Part shown: positions 42,560-50,695 of the stretch, piece after piece
Layout of the letters: the number at the start of each line of letters is the position of its first letter
How positions within the stretch are numbered: position 1 is the stretch's first letter
DNA from: EW11 sp035765635
GTDB taxonomy: Bacteria; Verrucomicrobiota; Verrucomicrobiia; Opitutales; Opitutaceae
Direction: 5' to 3'
NCBI GenBank assembly: GCA_035765635.1
Contig: DASTWZ010000029.1
Span: 186,001-250,000 of the forward strand
Length of the DNA: 64,000 nt
Position numbers and translations under genes: made by a program
The notes under the pieces: generated by a model
What the model was told of the DNA's origin: nothing
Database searches by the model: none
Seen by the model: only the letters and a program-made list of their open reading frames with translations

Positions 42560-42796
42560 ATGGCCAACAAAGCAGACAAATGGGAACAGAACGTTCCTGG
42601 TAAGTTTTATGTAGATCAGCAGTGCATTGACTGTGATCTCTGCCGCGAGACCGCTCCCGGCTTTTTCACGCGCCATGATGAAGGAGGCTACTCTTTCGTT
42701 TTCAAACAGCCCACGACGGAAGAAGACACCGCGCTGTGCATGGAAGCCCTCGAAGGCTGCCCCGTCGAAGCCATCGGGAACGACGGCGACGAGTAA
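42560..42796 (+). CDS. Small ferredoxin (single [4Fe-4S]-type)
   Basis: A 78-residue protein starting MANKADKWEQNVPGKFYVD. QQCIDCDLCRETAPGFF gives CxxCxxC and EGCPVEAIG the fourth Cys, enough for one [4Fe-4S] cluster. The protein is acidic overall. It is a one-gene unit followed by a strong terminator, so it is a general electron carrier rather than part of a named complex. Confidence 0.88.
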   Translation: MANKADKWEQNVPGKFYVDQQCIDCDLCRETAPGFFTRHDEGGYSFVFKQPTTEEDTALCMEALEGCPVEAIGNDGDE

Positions 42797-42823
42797 GTTT
42801 CCTGACTTAATCAATCTTTTGAA

Positions 42824-42852
42824 AACCTCTCCGGCAACGGAGGGGTTTTTTT
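42824..42852 (+). terminator. Terminator of the ferredoxin gene
   Basis: A 10-bp stem (AACCTCTCCG / CGGAGGGGTT, one G-U pair) with a GCAA tetraloop and a T-run, 27 bp after the stop. Confidence 0.92.
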
Positions 42853-42985
42853 GTGATTGGAGATTGAGATTGGAGGTCGGATTTGATCAGAGCCCTGTCG
42901 AATGGACATTGTTAATTGGTCTTGTGAGTAGTGGCTAACAATAGACTTGTTTTCGATGCATTCGCCGTTCAGTTCTGCGCCGTTT

Positions 42986-44845
42986 ATGAACGCACGTTTG
43001 CTCGTTCTCCTTCCGCTCTCAACGCTGCCGCTCCTGGCGCAGTCGAGCTCTGTCGATCTGCCGCAGATCACGGTGCTGTCGCCGCGGGTCGCGCTTCAAG
43101 AACCCGCGGGGACGTTCGCCACGCCGGTCAGCGCGCTGAGCTTCGAGCCTCTGGTCGACGTGCAAGCTCGGAACTTTGCGGAAGGGCAGGCGGACATCGC
43201 CATCCGCGGTGGCATCTTTGAAAACACCGGCTTTCGCATCGGTGCGGTTTCTTTGTTCGACCCTCAAACCGGCCACTATTTCGCCGAACTGCCGATCGCT
43301 CCGCAGATGCTCTCCGCGCCGACGATTCTGACCGGCGCGGAAAACGCCGCCCGCGGTTGGGATGCGAATGCGGGCACCGTTTCGTATCAATGGCGTGCCA
43401 TCAAAACCACCGGCTTCGCCTCGGCCAGCATCGGGGAATACGCGTCCCGCCGCGGCGAACTTTACCAGGGCTACGTCGCGCCGAACGAACTCGCGGGCGG
43501 GCGCCTCGCTTTCGACGTGGCGACGGCGTATTCGCGATCGGATGGTTCGAGGCCTTGGGGCGAACATGAATTCGTGCGCACCTCCGCGCGGCTTCAGTTT
43601 CAGCGCGAGAATGCTCAGACCGATCTGAGTTATGGTTTTCAGTCCAAGGAGTTCGGTTGGCCCAATCTCTACACACCGTTTCCGAACGTCTACGAGACCG
43701 AGGATATTCAGACCAATCTCGTTGTCTTGAACCATCGCGTGGAACTCGGCCAAGGGGATTACCTGAGCGCCGGCGCCTACTATCGCCAGAATCACGATCA
43801 CTACGTGTTCAATCGCGGCGAGCCTGGGGCGAACAATCCAGCGTTTGGTCCGCCCGGACCGTCCTTTCACAAGTCCTGGGTGTACGGCGCCGGCTTCGAG
43901 GGCGTGATCACGTCGAACGAACTGAAGTGGAATTTCGCCGCGACCTGGATCGACGACGAATTGAAATCTTCGTCCCTGATCTTCGGCCACTATAACACGC
44001 AAAACCAAATCAAGTTTTCGCTCCTTCCCGAAAGGATCTGGTCTCTTTCCGGCGGCCAGCAGCTCGATGTCAAAGCGGGCGCGACGTACGACGATTCGAA
44101 TCGCGAAAGCTCCACCTTTTCTCCGGTCGCGGAAATCGCGCTCGACCATCTGAACCAGCCTCTCGGGCTGCGGCGCGTTTACGTTTCCTATGCGCGCAGC
44201 ACGCAAACGCCGACCTACACCGCGCTGAATTCAAACGCCGCCAAAGGCCTCTTCCGCGGAAATCCCGATCTCGACCGCGAGATCGCACGCAACGTTGAAC
44301 TCGGCGCGACCTTCGTGAACGACGCCTGGACCACGACGGCTGCCATCTTCTATCGCAAAGATTCCAATCTCGTCGATTGGACCTACTCCGTGAGCGCAAC
44401 GAATGCGCGCTCCGCCAATCCGGTCGATATCGACAATGCCGGCTTCGAACTCGTCTCACGCTACACGCATGCATCGTGGGACGTCGTGTTCGGCTACACG
44501 GCGCTGCACAAAAGCGCCGACTACGGCGCAGCGCTGATCGATGCCAGTTTCTATGCGCTGAATTATCCCGAGCATCGCCTCACGCTCGCGGTGACCCAGC
44601 GCTTCGGCCACGGCATCGAGGTTCGGATGGACAACGAATTTCGTATCCAGAAACCGAATATGCTGCGCCATTCGACGCGCCATCCGTTGATCAGTTCGGT
44701 CGGCGTTTTCTACACGGTTTCGGCGGTTCGCGGACTGCGCCTTTCCTGCGAGGTGCAGAATCTTTGGAATTCCGATTACGAAGAAGTTCCCGCCGTGCCC
44801 GCGGCGAAACGGCAGGTCGATTTCGGCGCCATTTATTCGTGGTGA
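42986..44845 (+). CDS. TonB-dependent outer-membrane receptor (BtuB-like)
   Basis: A 619-residue receptor. MNARLLVLLPLSTLPLLAQ is the signal peptide; the start at 42986 is preferred over an upstream ATG at 42947. A short plug domain contains ADIAIRGGIFENTGFRIGAV and GAENAARGWDANAG. A beta-barrel follows, with alternating aromatic strands and a C-terminal GAIYSW. It is smaller than siderophore receptors and closest to the BtuB class. No cobalamin riboswitch was found upstream, so the ligand is open. Confidence 0.85.
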   Translation: MNARLLVLLPLSTLPLLAQSSSVDLPQITVLSPRVALQEPAGTFATPVSALSFEPLVDVQARNFAEGQADIAIRGGIFENTGFRIGAVSLFDPQTGHYFAELPIAPQMLSAPTILTGAENAARGWDANAGTVSYQWRAIKTTGFASASIGEYASRRGELYQGYVAPNELAGGRLAFDVATAYSRSDGSRPWGEHEFVRTSARLQFQRENAQTDLSYGFQSKEFGWPNLYTPFPNVYETEDIQTNLVVLNHRVELGQGDYLSAGAYYRQNHDHYVFNRGEPGANNPAFGPPGPSFHKSWVYGAGFEGVITSNELKWNFAATWIDDELKSSSLIFGHYNTQNQIKFSLLPERIWSLSGGQQLDVKAGATYDDSNRESSTFSPVAEIALDHLNQPLGLRRVYVSYARSTQTPTYTALNSNAAKGLFRGNPDLDREIARNVELGATFVNDAWTTTAAIFYRKDSNLVDWTYSVSATNARSANPVDIDNAGFELVSRYTHASWDVVFGYTALHKSADYGAALIDASFYALNYPEHRLTLAVTQRFGHGIEVRMDNEFRIQKPNMLRHSTRHPLISSVGVFYTVSAVRGLRLSCEVQNLWNSDYEEVPAVPAAKRQVDFGAIYSW

Positions 44846-44924
44846 TCGTCTGCTCCGATCGGTCGTCGCGGAATGACCGATTGGCCGGTTGACAACTCTA
44901 CTCGGCCAATGGTCATTGGCGCGC

Positions 44925-46994
44925 ATGCCCGCGCATCCCTTCCTCGATACCGCGTTTGAAATTCGCTGGTCACAACTGGCTCCCGAGCACATTGCGCCGG
45001 ACATCGAAGTCGCGCTCGCTGATGCCCAGCGCGCGATCGACGTGATCGCGAATCTGCCGCTCACCGAGGTGACGTATGCAAACACCTTCCTCGCGTTGGA
45101 GAACGCGACGGAAGCCCTGAATCTAGCGTGGACGAAAGTCACGCATCTGCAGTCGGTGGCCGACGCTCCCGCGTTGCGCGATGCGCACAACGCCATGCTC
45201 CCGAAAGTTTCCGCGTTCTTCGCGAGCATTCCACTGAACTCCGCGCTTTGGGAACGCCTCCGAACTTTCGCGCATAGCGATGCGCGGGTTTTGCTGCGTG
45301 GCATCAACGAGCGGTTCGTTTCCGAAACGGTGGCCGATTTCATTCAGCAAGGCGCCGATCTCGCGCCCGAGAAACGCGCGCGCTTGGAGGCCCTGCAGAG
45401 CGAACTCGCGCAGCTGACGCAGAAATATTCGGAGAACGTCCTCGATTCGACGAATGCGTTTCAACTCATCGTGGCCGAGGAGAAACGCCTCGCCGGATTG
45501 CCCGCGCATGCCGTTTCCGCAGCGAAGCGCAGCGCCGAACAAAAGGGAGTTTCGACCGCGGAAAAACCAGCGTGGCGCTTCACCCTGCACATGCCGTCGC
45601 AGGAGCCGTTCATGACCTACCTGCTGGACGATTCACTCCGGCGCGAGATGTGGGAAGCGGCGGTGCGCGTCGGCGCGGACGGAAAATATGACAACAGTTC
45701 TTTAATCCCCAAAATCCTCGCGCTTCGCGCCGAGAAGGCGGCGCTCCTCGGCCGCGCACATTTCGCGGATCTGGCGTTGGAGCGCCGCATGGCGAAATCC
45801 GGCGATCGCGCCTTGGCGTTCATCGCCGATCTCGAGTCGCGCACGAAAGCGCCCTTTGCCACCGAGTGCCGTGAACTGGAGGAATTCAAAGCTCAAAAAA
45901 CGGGACAGCCTCGCGCACCGCTTGCACCCTGGGAACTCGCGTTCTGGTCGGAAAAACTTCGCCGCGAGCGCTACGATTTGGACGAAGAAGAACTGCGCCC
46001 GTATTTTCCGATCGATCGCGTCATCGCGGGCCTCTTCCAGGTCGCCGAGCGTGTATTCAGATTGCGGATATCCGAAGTGAGCGATGGCTCGGTCGAGGTC
46101 TGGCATCCTGACGTCAAATACTACCGACTCTACGACGCCCGCGGCCGCCACCTCGGCTCGTTCTACACGGACTGGTATCCTCGGGAGTCCAAGCGAGGCG
46201 GGGCATGGATGAACTACCTGATCACGGGCGGGCCCGGGCCGGCGGGTCAGCGCGCTCCGCATCTCGGTTTGATCTGCGGCAACATGACGCCGCCCGACGG
46301 ACAGCGGCCGGCGCTCCTGACGCACAACGAGGTCGAGACGATCTTCCACGAGTTCGGGCATCTGCTGCACCACCTCCTCGGCGAGGTGGAAATCAAATCG
46401 CTCAACGGCGTGAACGTCGCCTGGGATTTCGTCGAGCTGCCGTCTCAAATCATGGAGAACTGGTGCTGGGAAAGAGAGAGCCTCGATCTCTTCGCGCGCC
46501 ATTACGAAACGGGTGAAACAATTCCCGATGCGTTGTTCAGGAAAATGGTCGCGGCGAAAAATTTCCGCTCCGCCAGTGCGATGATGCGACAGCTCGCTTT
46601 TTCGAAAATGGATTTGATCCTCCACATGCGCGCGCAGGAGTTTGCCGCGACCGGCGACATCGAAGCCGCGGCGCATGCGTTGATTGCCGATTGCCTGATC
46701 CCGACGACGCCGCCTTCGCCCACGATCGTGAAGCGCTTCAATCACATTTTCTCGGATCCGGTTGGGTACGCTGCGGGTTATTATTCCTACAAGTGGGCCG
46801 AGGTTTTGGACGCGGATGCGTTCACTCGTTTTCAGGAAAAAGGAATCTTTGACCCCGATGTGGGCTCTGCGTTCGTCGAACACATTTTGAGCAAGGGGAA
46901 CTCCGTGGATCCGGCGGAACTGTACCGTGCATTCATGGGTCGTGATCCAGACCTCGGCGCACTGCTGCGGCGCAGCGGCCTTGCCACGGGCTGA
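44925..46994 (+). CDS. M3-family oligopeptidase (OpdA/PrlC-like)
   Basis: A 689-residue zinc metallopeptidase. The start at MPAHPFLDTAFEIRWSQLAP is preferred over a TTG 36 bp upstream. Zinc motif: ETIFHEFGHLLHHLL, with VNVAWDFVELPSQIMENWCW downstream, as in oligopeptidase A. The C-terminal DPVGYAAGYYSYKWAEVLDADAF is given in part (AAGYYSYKWAEVLD). It cleaves signal-peptide fragments and short peptides in the cytoplasm. Confidence 0.94.
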   Translation: MPAHPFLDTAFEIRWSQLAPEHIAPDIEVALADAQRAIDVIANLPLTEVTYANTFLALENATEALNLAWTKVTHLQSVADAPALRDAHNAMLPKVSAFFASIPLNSALWERLRTFAHSDARVLLRGINERFVSETVADFIQQGADLAPEKRARLEALQSELAQLTQKYSENVLDSTNAFQLIVAEEKRLAGLPAHAVSAAKRSAEQKGVSTAEKPAWRFTLHMPSQEPFMTYLLDDSLRREMWEAAVRVGADGKYDNSSLIPKILALRAEKAALLGRAHFADLALERRMAKSGDRALAFIADLESRTKAPFATECRELEEFKAQKTGQPRAPLAPWELAFWSEKLRRERYDLDEEELRPYFPIDRVIAGLFQVAERVFRLRISEVSDGSVEVWHPDVKYYRLYDARGRHLGSFYTDWYPRESKRGGAWMNYLITGGPGPAGQRAPHLGLICGNMTPPDGQRPALLTHNEVETIFHEFGHLLHHLLGEVEIKSLNGVNVAWDFVELPSQIMENWCWERESLDLFARHYETGETIPDALFRKMVAAKNFRSASAMMRQLAFSKMDLILHMRAQEFAATGDIEAAAHALIADCLIPTTPPSPTIVKRFNHIFSDPVGYAAGYYSYKWAEVLDADAFTRFQEKGIFDPDVGSAFVEHILSKGNSVDPAELYRAFMGRDPDLGALLRRSGLATG

Positions 46995-47032
46995 GTAACG
47001 CCTGGTGACGTCCGAGCTTTCGGTTCGTCACG

Positions 47033-50000
47033 ATGCGTCGCGTCCTAAAAATCGTCTTCCTTCTCGTCGGTGTTCTCGCCGTCGTCCTCCTGCTCTCTCC
47101 GTATTGGCTGAGCTGGGCGCTGCCGTCCATCGCGCGAAAATTCGGAGCGACTTACGACTCGTATTCACGCGTTGGGTACAGCCGATTCGCGCTGAGCGGC
47201 ATCGTGGTTCATCGCCGCAACGTCACGGTGAAAGTCGCGAAGATCGAAGCCGCCACGCCGCTGCTGCTTCTGTTTCACAGTGCGACGAAACAACCGAGTC
47301 CTGCGACGGCGGGAGAGTGGAGCGTCGATGTCGTTCGCTCGGAACGCCGGCCTGATGAAGCGGCTCGGCCCGAGTTTGGTTGGACCGCGCTGCAGCGTGC
47401 GCTGCTCAAGCTCAGCCGCGGCCTCGAGCGTTATTTGGGAGAGGCAAACATCGGGGCCGGCACGGTGCACTGGCCGAATGGCGAGCTCTTGATTGGCGGC
47501 GCGCATTGGTCGGGCCATCAATTGCATGCGGAGAACGTGCGTTGGAAGCGCTTGGCGGCGGATATCGACGGTGATTTCGACCAGGCAAAAAACGAGCTTC
47601 GCGCGACAGCTTCTTTTCGTGGCGAGCCGTGGCGGCTCGAAGCCACGGGCCACACTGACCGCGTGACTGCGACTCTGCATGCCTACGAACAAAGCGCCCC
47701 GCTCGAGTTGGTTTTTGAACCGACAGGCTGGAAGCCGGTGCACGCGAGTCTTGTTCTGAAGAATTGGTCTCTGCCTGGTGAACCGCTCAGGCTGGGGCAG
47801 TACGCGAAAATCGCGGGCGACGCGTCGCTCATCTGGAATGAAGGCAAGTTTGTGCTCGAGTCCGCCTGGAACGGCGTGCCTCTGGAGTCGGCCAAAAAAA
47901 TTCCGCCGCTGCAACTCGTGGTGCGTGCGCATGGGGACGGCGCGAGCTACATTATCGAGCAATTCGACGCTGCTCTGCCCGGTGCGAAGGCGCATCTCAG
48001 CGCGCCGATCGAGGCGAAATTTCACGGAGGCGCCGTGCCCGCCGCAGCGAATTTCGCGCTCGCCGTCGATCTTGCCGACTTGCCTTGGATCAAGGCGAAG
48101 GGGCATCTCGACGGAGAAATCAACGCCAATGTTCGCAGCACCGGCGCGCCGATTTTGGATTTCAATCTGCGCGGGGAAAATGTCGCTTACGACGCGGTCG
48201 CGTTCGAGAGCGCTTCGGCCATCGGCCGATTCGATTGGCCTCGGTTGACGATCGACCGAGTTGACGTGCGCGCGATCGGCACGAGCCACGCCACCGGAAA
48301 TGCGAAATTGGATTTGCATGCGCGGAGCGTCGACGAGGCCCGGCTCGAGGGTCACCTATCCGCCGAAATGTTACGGCAGTGGCTGCCGCCGCGGCTCGAT
48401 TTCGAAGGAGGAGATATTGTGTGGGTCGGACACGGACCGTTCGCCGCGATCCAGAACGAAGGGACGGTTGCCCTCGGCTCGGTGAAATATGGCAACGTCG
48501 CGCTCAGCGCGGCCCGCGCCTGGTGGAAGGGCGAGGGAAAATCGATCGAGCAGGCCGAGCTCGGTATCCAGGGCGGCACTACAGAAGTGGTGGCGACCGG
48601 TTCGTTGAAGGACCGGCGTCTCACGTTGCAAAAACTCGTCTGGCGGCAGCACGGCGAGGAGCGCCTCGCATTGCCGCAGCCGGCCACGATCGTTCTCGGC
48701 CAGCCGATCGAAATCACGGGTTTCAATCTGGTGGGCCCAGCGGGAGAGTTTCACGCGCGAGGCAGTTGGGGCGAAGTGGGCGAACTTCATTTCTCGGCCC
48801 GCGCCATCGCCGCGGAATGGTGGCGTGATTTCACGCCGGAAATTCCATTCGATTGGTCCGTGCGAAATCTGGCGGTGAATGCCGCGTGGACCTCCGGACC
48901 CGCCTCGGTCGACGTGGTGGCGGATTTGAATGTGGTGCCGCCCAACCGCCCCGCGGTGAACCTCACGCTTTCCGCGCGCACCGATCAGAACAGTGTAGTG
49001 GTGGAGCAACTACACGGGAAGGAGGCCGGACAGGAGTTCGCGACATTCACTGGCCAATTGCCGCTCCAAATTTTCCTTGGGCCGCATCCGCGCTTCGAGA
49101 TCAATCGCAAGGCGGCGATGAAGATCGTGGGCCAGCTCAACCCATATGCTCGGGAATGGACGGAACTCGCGCAGCGCACCGGCGTCACGTTGCAGGCTCC
49201 GGACTTGTCCGTCGATCTCGACGGGACGCCGGACAATCCCCTGGGGCGGATAAAGCTGCGGGCCGAGCGCGTTCAACTCGATCCGCGAATCACGAAGGGA
49301 CGGCGCTGGCCGAAGATCGAGAATCTGCAGGCGGAGGTCCGGGCCAACGGCGCGGAGATTCGTCTGCAGCAAACCAGCGCGAAGATCGAGGGCCAGACCT
49401 TGAATCTCGGCGCGGTGCTGTCGCTCAAGGAAGACACGTGGCAGCGTTTGCGGAAAAATCCGCTCGAAGTTTTGCGCGACGAAATGGAAGTCTCACTGCA
49501 GGCGACTGACGTCAGCCTGACCGATCTCGCGCCGCTGATTTCGGAACAGCTTTTGCCCAGCGGAAGACTCGACGCGGACGTGACGGTGTCGGGCCGCGGC
49601 AGTTCGAAAGGGTATATTCGTTTTCGCGAACTCGGCACACATCCGGTGGGTTCGCTGGGCACGTTGCGTGACATTCACGGCGACTTGGAGTTGGCCGGAC
49701 GCGAGATTCGCGTGAACGATGTGTCGGCCAGTTTGGGCGGCCAAGTGATTCGCGCGGAGGGGCGGGTCAATGTGCCTGACGACGGCGCGCCGAAATTTGA
49801 AATCAATATTCTCGGCGAAGACTTACCTTTTGTGCGTCAGGCGGGTTTGTTGATTCGCGGAAATGTCCGGCTCAAGATCGCCACGACGGCGCGTGGTTTT
49901 CCCGCCGCGGAAGTGAGTGGAAACGTCGAGTTGCACGATGGGATTTTTGTTTCTGACATTCGGGCCTTGGTGCCGCGAGGTGGTGGGACCTCGCCGCAAC

Positions 50001-50695
50001 GCCGGCCGCCTTATTTTTCCGTGGACGTGTTGCCCTTTCAGCGGTGGAGGCTCGACGTGAATGTCGCCGGCGATCAATTCCTGCGCGCGCGAACCACGCT
50101 CTTCAACGGTGTAGTGTCCGCGAAACTACATTTGCTCGGCACGCTCGGCGAGCCGCGCGCTCTCGGAGAAGTTCGCATCGACGAAGGGCAGGTGATGTTT
50201 CCTTTTGCGCGTTTCCAGCTCAACGATGCGACCGTGCGGTTGACGGAGGAGAATCCCTACAGTCCGCAGCTTGGAATTTTTGGAACGTCTCGAAGATATG
50301 GATACGATCTGCGCGTCGAGGTGACGGGTAATGCCGAGACTCCCAACGTGGTCTTCTCGTCGAATCCTCCGCTCAGTTCCGAGCAAGTGCTGCTGCTGGT
50401 GATGGCGGGCGAGACTCCGCAAAACGAAGTGACCTACACCACGTCGCAGCGCTTCGCGCGATTGGGCACATTCTTTGGACAGAGTTTGCTCGGCAGTTTG
50501 AGCGGCGGAGAGGGTGGGGATCGCTTGTCGGTCACGAGCGGCGAGCGCGTTTCCCGCGGCGGCCGCGAAACCTACGATGTGGAATATGAACTCGGAAATC
50601 GTTGGACCCTGATTGGCGAGTACGACGAATTCGATGAATACAACGCCGGGTTGAAGTACCGCGTTTTGCCAAAAAAGAAGGGAGAGGCGCGATGA
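47033..50695 (+). CDS. tamB: TamB-like translocation/assembly module protein
   Basis: A 1220-residue protein with one N-terminal membrane anchor (VFLLVGVLAVVLLLSPYWLSW) and a very long beta-rich periplasmic region. The C-terminal DUF490 domain includes LLGTLGEPRALGEVRIDEGQ, NVVFSSNPPLSSEQVLLLVM and the terminal YDEFDEYNAGLKYRV. TamB-type proteins bridge the inner membrane to an Omp85 partner; that partner, tamA, overlaps by 4 bp. Two perfect copies of the 21-bp palindrome (48994, 50110) lie in this gene. Confidence 0.88.
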   Translation: MRRVLKIVFLLVGVLAVVLLLSPYWLSWALPSIARKFGATYDSYSRVGYSRFALSGIVVHRRNVTVKVAKIEAATPLLLLFHSATKQPSPATAGEWSVDVVRSERRPDEAARPEFGWTALQRALLKLSRGLERYLGEANIGAGTVHWPNGELLIGGAHWSGHQLHAENVRWKRLAADIDGDFDQAKNELRATASFRGEPWRLEATGHTDRVTATLHAYEQSAPLELVFEPTGWKPVHASLVLKNWSLPGEPLRLGQYAKIAGDASLIWNEGKFVLESAWNGVPLESAKKIPPLQLVVRAHGDGASYIIEQFDAALPGAKAHLSAPIEAKFHGGAVPAAANFALAVDLADLPWIKAKGHLDGEINANVRSTGAPILDFNLRGENVAYDAVAFESASAIGRFDWPRLTIDRVDVRAIGTSHATGNAKLDLHARSVDEARLEGHLSAEMLRQWLPPRLDFEGGDIVWVGHGPFAAIQNEGTVALGSVKYGNVALSAARAWWKGEGKSIEQAELGIQGGTTEVVATGSLKDRRLTLQKLVWRQHGEERLALPQPATIVLGQPIEITGFNLVGPAGEFHARGSWGEVGELHFSARAIAAEWWRDFTPEIPFDWSVRNLAVNAAWTSGPASVDVVADLNVVPPNRPAVNLTLSARTDQNSVVVEQLHGKEAGQEFATFTGQLPLQIFLGPHPRFEINRKAAMKIVGQLNPYAREWTELAQRTGVTLQAPDLSVDLDGTPDNPLGRIKLRAERVQLDPRITKGRRWPKIENLQAEVRANGAEIRLQQTSAKIEGQTLNLGAVLSLKEDTWQRLRKNPLEVLRDEMEVSLQATDVSLTDLAPLISEQLLPSGRLDADVTVSGRGSSKGYIRFRELGTHPVGSLGTLRDIHGDLELAGREIRVNDVSASLGGQVIRAEGRVNVPDDGAPKFEINILGEDLPFVRQAGLLIRGNVRLKIATTARGFPAAEVSGNVELHDGIFVSDIRALVPRGGGTSPQRRPPYFSVDVLPFQRWRLDVNVAGDQFLRARTTLFNGVVSAKLHLLGTLGEPRALGEVRIDEGQVMFPFARFQLNDATVRLTEENPYSPQLGIFGTSRRYGYDLRVEVTGNAETPNVVFSSNPPLSSEQVLLLVMAGETPQNEVTYTTSQRFARLGTFFGQSLLGSLSGGEGGDRLSVTSGERVSRGGRETYDVEYELGNRWTLIGEYDEFDEYNAGLKYRVLPKKKGEAR
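48994..49014. repeat. TGTAGT-N9-ACTACA palindrome, copy 3
   Basis: A perfect copy whose arms extend to GTGTAGT / ACTACAC. It is read by tamB as Val-Val-Val-Glu-Gln-Leu-His with GTA and CTA codons. Confidence 0.75.
50110..50130. repeat. TGTAGT-N9-ACTACA palindrome, copy 4
   Basis: A perfect copy in the DUF490 domain of tamB, read as Val-Val-Ser-Ala-Lys-Leu-His. The protein sequence here continues into the conserved LLGTLGEP, so the palindrome was made by codon choice rather than by inserting extra residues. Confidence 0.75.

Noticed and set aside
42853..42985. Possible cobalamin riboswitch before the BtuB-like receptor
   Set aside because: No recognisable B12 box or conserved core was found, and the gap of 133 bp is short for a full cobalamin riboswitch.
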